A stretch of 64,000 bases of DNA. It comes from Kitasatospora sp. Root107 (GTDB taxonomy: Bacteria > Actinomycetota > Actinomycetes > Streptomycetales > Streptomycetaceae). The translations under genes and the position numbers were made by a program. Below the pieces are notes generated by a model. It was not told the origin of the DNA. It worked only from the letters and a program-made list of their open reading frames with translations, and did no database searches. The stretch is taken from the NCBI RefSeq assembly GCF_001424875.1, contig NZ_LMCT01000001.1, forward strand, positions 672,886-736,885. The letters run 5' to 3'. How positions within the stretch are numbered: the stretch's first letter is position 1; every line of letters begins with the position of its first letter. Shown here in pieces: positions 1-8,424 of this stretch.

Positions 1-107
1 TCCACCAGCGACACCACCTGCGGGTCGGCCACGTCCCGGGCGGTCAGGTCGGCGAGGATCAGCGCCCGCGCGGCGTGCAGCGCGGCTTCGATGTCAGCAG
101 AACTCAT
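1..107 (-). CDS. Hypothetical protein, N-terminal fragment cut by window edge
   Basis: An ATG at 107 opens a frame that runs off the left edge. The 35 visible residues begin MSSADIEAALHAARALILAD and form an amphipathic helix-like start. No family is recognised. It lies downstream of groEL on the same strand, beyond a strong hairpin, so it is probably a separate transcript. High third-position GC supports coding. The rest of the gene is outside the window. Confidence 0.5.
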   Translation of the reverse strand, partial: MSSADIEAALHAARALILADLTARDVADPQVVSLV

Positions 108-146
108 CCGCCCATTCTCCCGCAGTCCGCCGGGAGCCGGAAATGC

Positions 147-186
147 CGCGAAGGCGGCCTCCCCCGTCGGGGAGACCGCCTTCGCG
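147..186 (-). terminator. Hairpin terminator after groEL
   Basis: An 11-bp outer stem (147-157 with 176-186) continues into a shorter C/G inner stem around a CGTC loop. It begins 33 bases past the groEL stop codon. There is no T-run, as is usual for GC-rich actinobacteria. Confidence 0.7.
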
Positions 187-218
187 AGTCGGTCAGAACC
201 GTCTGATCCTCAGGAGGA

Positions 219-1928
<1,710 letters not shown>

Positions 1929-1962
1929 CTACCGCTCCCGGGGGCCTCACCGACCCGGTCCG

Positions 1963-1989
1963 TTGTCACTCTCATGCTGCGAGTGCTAA
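1963..1989 (-). promoter_or_regulatory. CIRCE operator 1 (HrcA site, 5' leader)
   Basis: TTGTCACTC, nine bases, GAGTGCTAA. The right arm is perfect against the CIRCE consensus and the left has two changes. It falls downstream of the predicted start of transcription, in the groEL leader, 122 bases before the start codon. It is separated from a second CIRCE by exactly nine bases. Confidence 0.85.
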
Positions 1990-1995
1990 CGCCAA

Positions 1996-2024
1996 TGATT
2001 AGCACTCTCGGGTATCGAGTGCAA
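1996..2024 (-). promoter_or_regulatory. groEL promoter
   Basis: On the minus strand TTGCAC (2024-2019) and TAATCA (2001-1996) are 17 bases apart, close to a vegetative consensus. Both hexamers fall inside or beside CIRCE operator 2, so HrcA binding should block polymerase. Confidence 0.6.
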
Positions 2025-2025
2025 G
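1999..2025 (-). promoter_or_regulatory. CIRCE operator 2 (HrcA site over the promoter)
   Basis: TTAGCACTC (perfect arm), nine bases, GAGTGCAAG (two changes). Its proximal arm lies nine bases from the perfect arm of operator 1, so four half-sites follow one another with constant 9-base spacing over 63 bases. Confidence 0.88.
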
Positions 2026-2064
2026 CCCAATCGTGATAGAGACACGCGAACAGCGGGAACGCCG

Positions 2065-2097
2065 ACGGGTCCGTACGACGATGTCGTACGGACCCGT
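2065..2097 (-). terminator. Hairpin terminator after cold-shock gene
   Basis: A perfect 15-bp inverted repeat (2065-2079 and 2083-2097) with a 3-base loop, 57 bases past the cold-shock stop and 40 bases upstream of the groEL operators. It insulates groEL from read-through. Confidence 0.8.
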
Positions 2098-2154
2098 GGA
2101 CGAAGCAGGTGACGCCAGCTCGTGACCGAGCCGAGACTCCGAGGTTCGGAAAGG

Positions 2155-2361
2155 TCAGGCCGCCGGCGTACGGACCATGTCCGCCTGCGGGCCCTTCTGT
2201 CCCTGGGAGATCTCGAACTCGACCCGCTGGCCCTCCTCGAGGGTGCGGTAGCCGTCCATCTGGATCGCGCTGTAGTGGACGAACACGTCCGCACCACCGT
2301 CGACCGCGATGAAGCCGTACCCCTTCTCCGCGTTGAACCACTTGACGGTGCCCTGAGCCAT
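2155..2361 (-). CDS. Cold-shock protein (CspA family)
   Basis: Single cold-shock domain of 68 residues that binds single-stranded RNA or DNA and melts structure. RNP1 appears as KGYGFI and RNP2 as VFVHYS, after the start [14 protein letters not shown]. The ATG at 2361 follows AAGGGGAG at good spacing. Open reading continues upstream but without family homology, so the short form is chosen. The gene stands alone between its own terminator and a 580-base non-coding stretch that may include a long 5' leader, as is common for cold-shock genes. It sits next to groEL on the same strand but with separate signals. Confidence 0.93.
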   Translation of the reverse strand: MAQGTVKWFNAEKGYGFIAVDGGADVFVHYSAIQMDGYRTLEEGQRVEFEISQGQKGPQADMVRTPAA

Positions 2362-2869
2362 TCCGAACTCCCCTTGTGCTGTGCTGGCCCTTCGCGGGCC
2401 CGCAGGGATGCGGGCCCAGGTCTGAACAGGCACGCCCGAGGGAACCCCCCCTGGGCGCAGCCGTGCACGCCGCAAGCGCCCCACCGGTCCACCGCGAGGT
2501 GACCCGGCCGACGGGTGAATGCGTCGATCGCGGCTGAATGTATCCGGACAGACGCCCTCTGCAACAGGGCCAACCTTGCCGAATTCACCGGCAGTCGAAT
2601 GGGATATCGCGGGAGGAAGGCGGCAGAATGCGGCAATTCACTCCGGGCATAGCGGACTCATCACCGCAAAATGCGGCCAGATTTCTGACGCTTGCCTGAC
2701 ATCTTCTGTCTCACGCGGTCCGGCGGATGTCTCAACGGCCGGACGGGCCTTGCGTACGCGATCGGCTGACGGTGCGTGGGGAGAGCGGCGGGAAGAGCGG
2801 GGATCCACCGACTTTTCTCGCACTCTACTCTCTCCCCGACACCCGGATTTCCACCCGGCACACGACACG
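2362..2869. other. Non-coding stretch upstream of the cold-shock gene
   Basis: About 500 bases without a credible gene. The part from about 2530 to 2720 is noticeably more AT-rich than the window average, as promoter DNA tends to be. It should hold the cold-shock promoter and leader. I found no clear -35/-10 pair or riboswitch fold here. Confidence 0.4.
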
Positions 2870-2912
2870 CCGCCGTCGGTACCGGAAATAGGGATTCCGG
2901 TTCCGACGGCGG
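2870..2912 (-). terminator. Hairpin terminator after the thrC-like/moaD unit
   Basis: An 18-bp stem with one mismatch (left arm CCGCCGTCGG then CCGGAA; right arm the complement) and a 7-base loop, starting 29 bases past the moaD stop. It ends the riboswitch-controlled transcript. Confidence 0.75.
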
Positions 2913-2941
2913 CGCGGCCGTATTCGGTGAAGTGCGGAGAC

Positions 2942-3220
2942 TCAGCAGCCGCCGGCCACCGCGGGAATGATCGAGATGCCCGCGCCGTCCTTGATCTCGG
3001 TCTCCAGACCCTCGGCGAAGCGCACGTCGTCGTCGTTCACGTACACGTTGACGAAGCGGCGCAGCTTGCCCGCGTCGTCCAGCACCCGGGCGGCGATGCC
3101 GGGGTGGTTGGCGTCCAGGTCGGCGATGACGGCGCCCAGGGTGGCGCCCTCGGCGGCGACCTCGGCCTTGCCGCCGGTGTAGGTGCGCAGGATGGTCGGG
3201 ATGCGGACGGTGGCGCTCAT
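2942..3220 (-). CDS. MoaD/ThiS-family sulfur-carrier protein with C-terminal GGC
   Basis: A 92-residue ubiquitin-fold protein. The family is activated by an E1-like enzyme and carries sulfur as a C-terminal glycine thiocarboxylate. Visible hallmarks are the N-terminal beta strand VRIPTILRTYTGG, a CysO-like FVNVYVNDDDVRF segment, and the tail ISIIPAVAGGC. Carriers normally end in GG, so the extra Cys would need removal by a JAB/Mec+-type protease before use. It starts 32 bases after the threonine-synthase-like gene and shares its SAM riboswitch, which suggests the carrier feeds sulfur into homocysteine or methionine. CysO-like cysteine synthesis is an alternative, but the partner here is not a CysM. 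The symbol metO would apply if the methionine role holds. Confidence 0.85.
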   Translation of the reverse strand: MSATVRIPTILRTYTGGKAEVAAEGATLGAVIADLDANHPGIAARVLDDAGKLRRFVNVYVNDDDVRFAEGLETEIKDGAGISIIPAVAGGC

Positions 3221-3252
3221 GCGCGGGCTCCTAGCGGGGAGGTGAGGGGGGA

Positions 3253-4533
3253 TCAGGCGGAGGCGAGACCGGCGGCCCGGAACGAGTCCAGGGTCGGCCG
3301 GATGGTGGCGGTCAGGCCCGCCTCGGCGACGGCGTCCAGGGTCTTCAGGCCGTCACCGGTGTTGATCGCGACGGTCTCCTTGGACGGGTCCAGCTGACCG
3401 GTCTCGACCAGCTTCTTCAGCACGCCGATGGTCACCCCGCCGGCGGTCTCGGCGAAGATGCCCTCGGTCCTGGCCAGCAGCTTGATCGCGTCGACCACCT
3501 GAGCGTCCGTCACGTCCTCGACCGCACCGCCGGTGCGGCGGGCGATGTCCAGCACGTACGGGCCGTCGGCCGGGTTGCCGATCGCCAGCGACTTGGCGAT
3601 GGTGTTCGGCTTGACCGGGCGGATCACGTCGTGGCCCGCCTTGAAGGCGGCGGAGACCGGGGAGCAGCCCTCGGCCTGGGCACCGAAGATCCGGTACGGG
3701 CGGTCCTCGACCAGGCCGAGCTTGATCAGCTCCTGCAGACCCTTGTCGATCTTGGTGAGCTGGGAGCCCGAGGCGATCGGGATCACCAGCTGCTCCGGCA
3801 GCCGCCAGCCGAGCTGCTCGCAGATCTCGTACGCCAGGGTCTTCGAGCCCTCGCCGTAGTACGGACGGAGGTTGACGTTGACGAAGCCCCAGCCCTCGCC
3901 GGCCGGGTCGCCGATCAGCTCGGAGCAGAACCGGTTCACGTCGTCGTAGTTGCCCTCGATGCCGACCAGCTCGCCGCCGTAGACACCGGCCATCACGACC
4001 TTGCCCTGCTCCAGGTCGTGCGGGATGAAGACGCAGGACTTGAAACCGGCCCGGGCCGCGGCGGCACCGACCGCGCCGGCCAGGTTGCCGGTGGAAGAGC
4101 ACGACAGGGTGGTGAAGTTGAAGGCGCGCGCCGCCTCGATGGCGCAGGCGACCACCCGGTCCTTGAAGGAGTGGGTCGGGTTGCCCGAGTCGTCCTTGAC
4201 GTGCAGCTGGGCGGTGAAGCCGAGCTCGCGACCCAGGTTGTCGGCCTTCACCAGCGGGGTCCAGCCCGGGTTCAGGTTCGGCTTGCCCGCCACATCGGCC
4301 GGGACCGGCAGCAGCGGCGCATAGCGCCAGATCGAGGCGGGACCGGCCTCGATCCGCTTGCGCAGCTCCTCGGCGGACTCGGAGCCGAAGTCGTACGCGA
4401 TCTCCAGCGGGCCGAAGCACTCGACGCAGGCGAAGCTCGGACCGAGCGGGAATCGGGTGCCACACTCGCGACAGGACAGGGCGGCAGCGGGGCCGAGGTC
4501 GACGGTCGGGGCGGCAGAAACAGCGGTAGCCAT
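3253..4533 (-). CDS. Threonine-synthase-like PLP enzyme, probably a homocysteine-forming enzyme
   Basis: A 426-residue fold-type II PLP enzyme of the ThrC family, which acts on O-phosphohomoserine. It has an N-terminal four-Cys zinc-ribbon-like element (Cys21, 24, 36, 39), the PLP lysine in HSFKDR (Lys124) and a serine/glycine phosphate loop SSTGNLAGAVG. ATG at 4533 is preferred because a GAGAGAGG Shine-Dalgarno precedes it by 11 bases; the upstream ATG at 4557 lies inside the riboswitch P1 helix. SAM control and the co-transcribed sulfur carrier do not suit threonine synthesis. Streptomyces normally has another thrC beside hom and thrB, leaving this copy free for another task: replacing phosphate of O-phosphohomoserine with carrier sulfur to give homocysteine. 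I recall such a route (MetM/MetO) being reported for Streptomyces but cannot verify it here. Confidence 0.85.
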   Translation of the reverse strand: MATAVSAAPTVDLGPAAALSCRECGTRFPLGPSFACVECFGPLEIAYDFGSESAEELRKRIEAGPASIWRYAPLLPVPADVAGKPNLNPGWTPLVKADNLGRELGFTAQLHVKDDSGNPTHSFKDRVVACAIEAARAFNFTTLSCSSTGNLAGAVGAAAARAGFKSCVFIPHDLEQGKVVMAGVYGGELVGIEGNYDDVNRFCSELIGDPAGEGWGFVNVNLRPYYGEGSKTLAYEICEQLGWRLPEQLVIPIASGSQLTKIDKGLQELIKLGLVEDRPYRIFGAQAEGCSPVSAAFKAGHDVIRPVKPNTIAKSLAIGNPADGPYVLDIARRTGGAVEDVTDAQVVDAIKLLARTEGIFAETAGGVTIGVLKKLVETGQLDPSKETVAINTGDGLKTLDAVAEAGLTATIRPTLDSFRAAGLASA

Positions 4534-4552
4534 GATGGCGGAGGCCTCTCTC

Positions 4553-4686
4553 CTCATCTTCCCCGTGACGCGGGCGCGCCACAGGACGGAATTGGCACCT
4601 GTCCCGCCGGAAGACCACTGCTGGTCGGCCGTACGAGAAGGTTGCCGGGACTTCGACGGGCCGTTCCCTCAGTCCCTCTGGATGAG
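4553..4686 (-). promoter_or_regulatory. SAM-I (S-box) riboswitch
   Basis: On the minus strand CUCAUC (4686-4681) pairs with GAUGAG (4558-4553) as P1. Between them are hallmark blocks: CCAGAGGGACUGAGGGAACG, GGCCCGUCGAAGUCCCGGCA with ACC following, and the P3/P4 segment CAGGUGCCAAUUCC. These match the S-box consensus closely. The aptamer ends only about 20 bases before the chosen start at 4533, and the GAGGAGAGAGG Shine-Dalgarno region abuts P1, so SAM probably represses translation by occluding the ribosome site. No separate terminator stem is needed or seen. Confidence 0.92.
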
Positions 4687-4853
4687 CTCTGTGAAGTTGT
4701 GGTCCTGCTCTCCGGCCGACCCCGACGTGCGAAGGTCTGACCGCAGTACGAAGACTGTATCCGAAGGCGCCGGGCGGAGAACCGCCCGTCCGAGTCGCGA
4801 GATGCGCCGTCCTGAGAAGCCCGACCCCAGAGTCCGAACCGAGGAGACCAGAC

Positions 4854-5921
4854 GTGCCCGACCAGCCGACCCCGGCCGATCCGCCCGAGGAGCTGCTGCC
4901 GGAGGTGGCCGACTGGCTGCACCGGCGCTCCTGGACGACGGCCGACCGGCCCCCGGCCGACCTGCTCGCCGCCAAGCGCGCCGCCGGAGCGGCCGGGACG
5001 GTCAGCGTGGTGCTGCCCGCGCTCGACGAGGAGTCCACGGTCGGCGAGATCGTCCGGGTGATCCGGCGGGAGCTGATGGAGCGGTTGCCGCTGGTGGACG
5101 AGATCGTGGTGGTCGACTCCGGCTCGGTGGACGGCACCGCCTCGGCCGCGGCGGCGGCCGGCGCCCGGGTGGTGCACCGGGACGACGTACTGGCCCGGCT
5201 GCCCGCCGCCCCGGGCAAGGGCGAGGTGCTCTGGCGCTCGCTGCTGGTCACCTCCGGCGAGATCGTCTGCTTCATCGACGCGGACCTGCGGGAGTTCGAC
5301 CCGGCCTTCGTCTCCGGCATCGTCGGGCCGCTGCTGACCGATCCGGCGATCCAGCTGGTGAAGGCGATGTACGACCGCCCGCTGGAGACCGACGGCGCGG
5401 TGGTCCCGGCCGGGGGCGGGCGGGTGACCGAGCTGGTGGCGCGGCCGCTGCTGAACCTGCACTGGCCCCAACTGGCCGGATTCGTCCAGCCGTTGGGCGG
5501 CGAGTATGCCGCCCGGCGGTCACTGCTTGAGCAGCTGCCGTTTCCGACCGGGTACGGCGTCGAGCTGGGCCTGCTGGTGGACGCGCTCGACCGGGTCGGC
5601 CTTGACGCCCTGGCCCAGGTCGACGTCGGGGTCAGGCACCACCGGCACCAGGACGGCCAGGCGCTCGGCCGGATGGCGGCCACCATCTACCGCACCGCCC
5701 TGGAGCGCCTGGACCGCACCCACCGCCTCAAGACCACCCCCGACCTGGTCCACCCCCTGCTCACCCAGTTCACCCGCGACCCCGCCACCCGCGAGTTCAC
5801 CGCCCACACCCACCCGGTCGGCGCACTCGAACGCCCCCCGATGATCACCGTCCCGGAGTACCTCGACCCGCTACGGAGCCAGGGGCTCGGGGAACTGCGA
5901 CGCCGACCTCGTGCAAGATGA
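4854..5921 (+). CDS. gpgS: Glucosyl-3-phosphoglycerate synthase-like glycosyltransferase (GT81)
   Basis: A GT-A fold transferase of 355 residues, similar to GpgS, which moves glucose from a nucleotide sugar to 3-phosphoglycerate. Seen are VSVVLPALDEESTVGEIV, the VVVDSGSVDGT nucleotide loop, and the metal-binding FIDADLREFD. GTG at 4854 has GAGGAGA upstream. It is followed by trehalose synthesis genes, fitting compatible-solute or glucoside metabolism. The last 16 residues (from LRSQGLGELRRRP onward) are encoded by a dispersed palindromic repeat that begins at 5871, so the natural C-terminus was probably shorter. Mannosyl-3-phosphoglycerate synthesis is an alternative. Confidence 0.8.
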   Translation: MPDQPTPADPPEELLPEVADWLHRRSWTTADRPPADLLAAKRAAGAAGTVSVVLPALDEESTVGEIVRVIRRELMERLPLVDEIVVVDSGSVDGTASAAAAAGARVVHRDDVLARLPAAPGKGEVLWRSLLVTSGEIVCFIDADLREFDPAFVSGIVGPLLTDPAIQLVKAMYDRPLETDGAVVPAGGGRVTELVARPLLNLHWPQLAGFVQPLGGEYAARRSLLEQLPFPTGYGVELGLLVDALDRVGLDALAQVDVGVRHHRHQDGQALGRMAATIYRTALERLDRTHRLKTTPDLVHPLLTQFTRDPATREFTAHTHPVGALERPPMITVPEYLDPLRSQGLGELRRRPRAR

Positions 5922-6002
5922 TCCGCACGTAGGTGGTCAGGCACTTTCGCAGTGACCCGAACGCCAGATCTCCTCGCAGTTCCCCCAGCCCCTGGACCGT
6001 AG
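5871..6002 (+). repeat. Dispersed palindromic element, copy 1
   Basis: Ends are inverted repeats (CTACGG.. CAGGGGCTCGGGGAACTGCGA and its near-complement). The interior reads CGCCGACCTCGTGCAAGATG then AGGTGGTCAGGCACTTTCGC. It overlaps the 3' end of gpgS and supplies its stop codon. Orientation is here called forward; copies 4 and 5 match it. Confidence 0.9.
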
Positions 6003-6067
6003 ATGCCGAGCCCCTGTGACACAGCTCGAGTGGTTTGGGTCCCCCGGTGCAAGGCAAGGTTGGTGTC

Positions 6068-7558
6068 ATGGCCGATCTCGCGACCGAACGTTCGAATCTG
6101 ACCGGGGCCGCCCCCATCCTGGTGGCCTCCAACCGGGGGCCGGTGTCCTTCACCGCCGAGGACGACGGCTCGCTGACCCTGCGCAGAGGCGGTGGCGGCC
6201 TGGTCTCGGGCCTCTCCGCGATCGACGACCCGTCCGCCGTCTGGGTGTGCGCCGCCCTCTCGGAGGCCGACCGGACCGCGGCCCGCCGCTCCCCCGACGG
6301 CCGGCTGGACCTCGGCGGCTTCGAGGTCGGCGGCCAGGCCGTCCGGATGCTGGACATCGACCCCGGCACCTTCGCCCGCGCCTACAACGGCGTGGCCAAC
6401 TCCACCCTCTGGTTCGTCCACCACCTGCTGTACGAGACCCCGGTGGCACCGGTCTTCGACGACCGGTTCCGGCGCGAGTGGGACTCCTACCGGACGTACA
6501 ACACCGCCTTCGCCGAGGCGCTGGCCGCCGAGGCCGCACCGGGTGCGGCGGTGCTGATCCAGGACTACCACCTCTCCCTCGCCCCGGACCAACTCCGGCA
6601 GCTGCGACCGGACTTGAAGATCGGTCACTTCTCGCACACCCCGTGGGCCCCGCCCGACTACTACCGGATGCTGCCGGACGACGTGGCCGCCGACGTGCTG
6701 ACCGGCATCCTCGGCGCGGACCGCGCCGCGTTCCTGACCCGCCGCTGGGCGCTGGCCTTCGCGGACTGCTGCGAGGCGGTGCTCCGCGCCACCGTGGACC
6801 GGGCCGCACTCACCGTCACGCACGCCGGCCGGACCACCCGGCTGGGCGTGCACGGTCTCGGTGCGGACGCCGACTTCCTCCGTGAGCGGTCCCACCAGCC
6901 GGACGTGGACGCCCGGTTGGCGACCCTGCGGGAGGCGGTCGGCCGCTCCGGCGACCAGGCACCGCGCCGGACGATCGTCCGGGTGGACCGGACCGAGCTG
7001 AGCAAGAACATCGTCCGCGGCCTGCTGGCCTACCGGCACCTGCTGCGGTCCCGCCCGGAGTGGCTGGACCGGGTGGTGCACATCGCGTTCGCCTACCCGT
7101 CCCGGCACGACCTGCCGGAGTACCGGGAGTACACCGCCGCCGTGCAGCGGATCGCCCAGGAGATCAACGACGAGTTCGGCACCCCGGCCTGGCAGCCGCT
7201 GATCCTGCACGTGAACGACGACTTCCCACGCTCGCTGGCCGCGTACCGGCTGGCCGACGTGGCGCTGGTCAACCCGATCCGGGACGGGATGAACCTGGTC
7301 GCCAAGGAGGTGCCGGTGGTCTCCGACGCCGGGTGCGCCCTGGTGCTCTCCCGGGAGGCGGGCGCCTACGACGAACTCGGCGAGGACGCCATCACGGTGA
7401 ACCCGTACGACGTGATCGAGACCGCCGAGGCGCTGCACCGGGCGCTCACCATGCCGACGGCCGAACGGACCGACCGCACCAAGCGGTTGGCCGCCGCCTC
7501 GACCGCGCTGCCGCCGCAGCAGTGGTTCCTGGACCAGCTCACGGCGCTCCGCGAGTAG
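6068..7558 (+). CDS. otsA: Trehalose-6-phosphate synthase (GT20)
   Basis: Makes trehalose 6-phosphate from a nucleotide-glucose and glucose 6-phosphate in the cytoplasm. The 496-residue protein shows ILVASNRGPVSF at the N-terminus, the RRGGGGLVSGL loop, IQDYHLSL, FSHTPW, the KNIVRG segment and the DGMNLVAKE donor-site motif. ATG at 6068 is chosen over an in-frame ATG at 6035 because the family start follows it and AAGG elements lie just upstream. The partner phosphatase otsB lies 9 kb away, beyond an inserted sugar operon, rather than directly adjacent. Confidence 0.93.
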   Translation: MADLATERSNLTGAAPILVASNRGPVSFTAEDDGSLTLRRGGGGLVSGLSAIDDPSAVWVCAALSEADRTAARRSPDGRLDLGGFEVGGQAVRMLDIDPGTFARAYNGVANSTLWFVHHLLYETPVAPVFDDRFRREWDSYRTYNTAFAEALAAEAAPGAAVLIQDYHLSLAPDQLRQLRPDLKIGHFSHTPWAPPDYYRMLPDDVAADVLTGILGADRAAFLTRRWALAFADCCEAVLRATVDRAALTVTHAGRTTRLGVHGLGADADFLRERSHQPDVDARLATLREAVGRSGDQAPRRTIVRVDRTELSKNIVRGLLAYRHLLRSRPEWLDRVVHIAFAYPSRHDLPEYREYTAAVQRIAQEINDEFGTPAWQPLILHVNDDFPRSLAAYRLADVALVNPIRDGMNLVAKEVPVVSDAGCALVLSREAGAYDELGEDAITVNPYDVIETAEALHRALTMPTAERTDRTKRLAAASTALPPQQWFLDQLTALRE

Positions 7559-7580
7559 CCCGGGAACCACCACCCTCGGC

Positions 7581-8321
7581 TCAGGCGGCGAACCCGCCGT
7601 CCACGCTGATCGCGGCCCCGGTGACGTACCGGCCGTCAGGCCCGGCCAGGTACGCCACGGTGGCCGCGATCTCGTTCGGCTCGGCGTAACGGCCCAGCGC
7701 CGTGAAGCCGTTCACCGTCTCCGCGAACGGGCCCTCGGCCGGGTTGGCCTCGGTGTCCGTCGGCCCGGGGTGGACCAGGTTGACGGTGATGCCCCGGGGG
7801 CCGAGCTCCCTGGCCAGCCCCTTGACCATGCCGACCTGGGCGGTCTTGCTGGCCGCGTACAGGACGAGGCCGGGGAACACCACCCGCTCGGCCACGTTGC
7901 TGCCGATGCCGATGATCCGGCCGCCGCCGGTCATGTGCGGCAGCGCCGCCTGTGCGGCCACCAGGGGCGCCCGCACGTTCACCGCCAAGGTGCGGTCCAG
8001 CAGGTCGAGTTCGAGCTCCTCCAGCGGGCCCATCGGGAACACCGCCGCGTTGTTGACCAGGATGTCCAGCCGCCCGAAGGTGGCGGCCGTCTCGTCCACG
8101 GCGGCCCGGACGGCCGCCGGGTCCGCACTGTCGGCCCGGATCGCGAGCGCTCGGCGGCCGAGCTCCTTGACCTGCCGCACGACGTCCTCGGCCCGCTCGG
8201 TGTTCTGCTCGTACGTCAGCGCCACGTCGGCGCCCTCCTCGGCCAGCCGGAGCACCACGGCCGCGCCGATCCCCCTGCTGCCGCCGGTCACCAGGGCCAC
8301 ATGTCCTTCAAGTCGGTTCAT
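7581..8321 (-). CDS. Short-chain dehydrogenase/reductase (3-oxoacyl-ACP reductase type)
   Basis: A classical SDR of 246 residues using NAD(P)H. It has the TGGSRGIGA cofactor loop, NNAA motif, catalytic Ser in IGIGSN, and YAASK with the active Tyr and Lys. The C-terminal SVDGGF is typical. The substrate cannot be told. ATG at 8321 is used because family homology begins there; neither it nor the ATG at 8333 has a good ribosome site, so it may be leaderless or weakly translated. It converges with otsA, ending 22 bases away. Confidence 0.85.
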   Translation of the reverse strand: MNRLEGHVALVTGGSRGIGAAVVLRLAEEGADVALTYEQNTERAEDVVRQVKELGRRALAIRADSADPAAVRAAVDETAATFGRLDILVNNAAVFPMGPLEELELDLLDRTLAVNVRAPLVAAQAALPHMTGGGRIIGIGSNVAERVVFPGLVLYAASKTAQVGMVKGLARELGPRGITVNLVHPGPTDTEANPAEGPFAETVNGFTALGRYAEPNEIAATVAYLAGPDGRYVTGAAISVDGGFAA

Positions 8322-8424
8322 GTGCAAGAGCATTGTCGAACCGGGCGGTCCGGTCCGGCGGGATTCGGACCTCGCGTTCCGGGGTGCGGTGTCACCACAA
8401 CCTCCGCACCCCGGAACGGCCGGC

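Noticed and set aside
1981..2007. GAGTGCTAA-N9-TTAGCACTC read as a single reversed CIRCE
   Set aside because: The arms are in the wrong order for CIRCE. With flanking half-sites included, two normally ordered operators explain the pattern.
3353..5686. 777-codon minus-strand frame across thrC-like, riboswitch and gpgS
   Set aside because: It crosses an S-box riboswitch and is antisense to gpgS. Low-complexity Arg/Ser/Pro composition marks it as a shadow.
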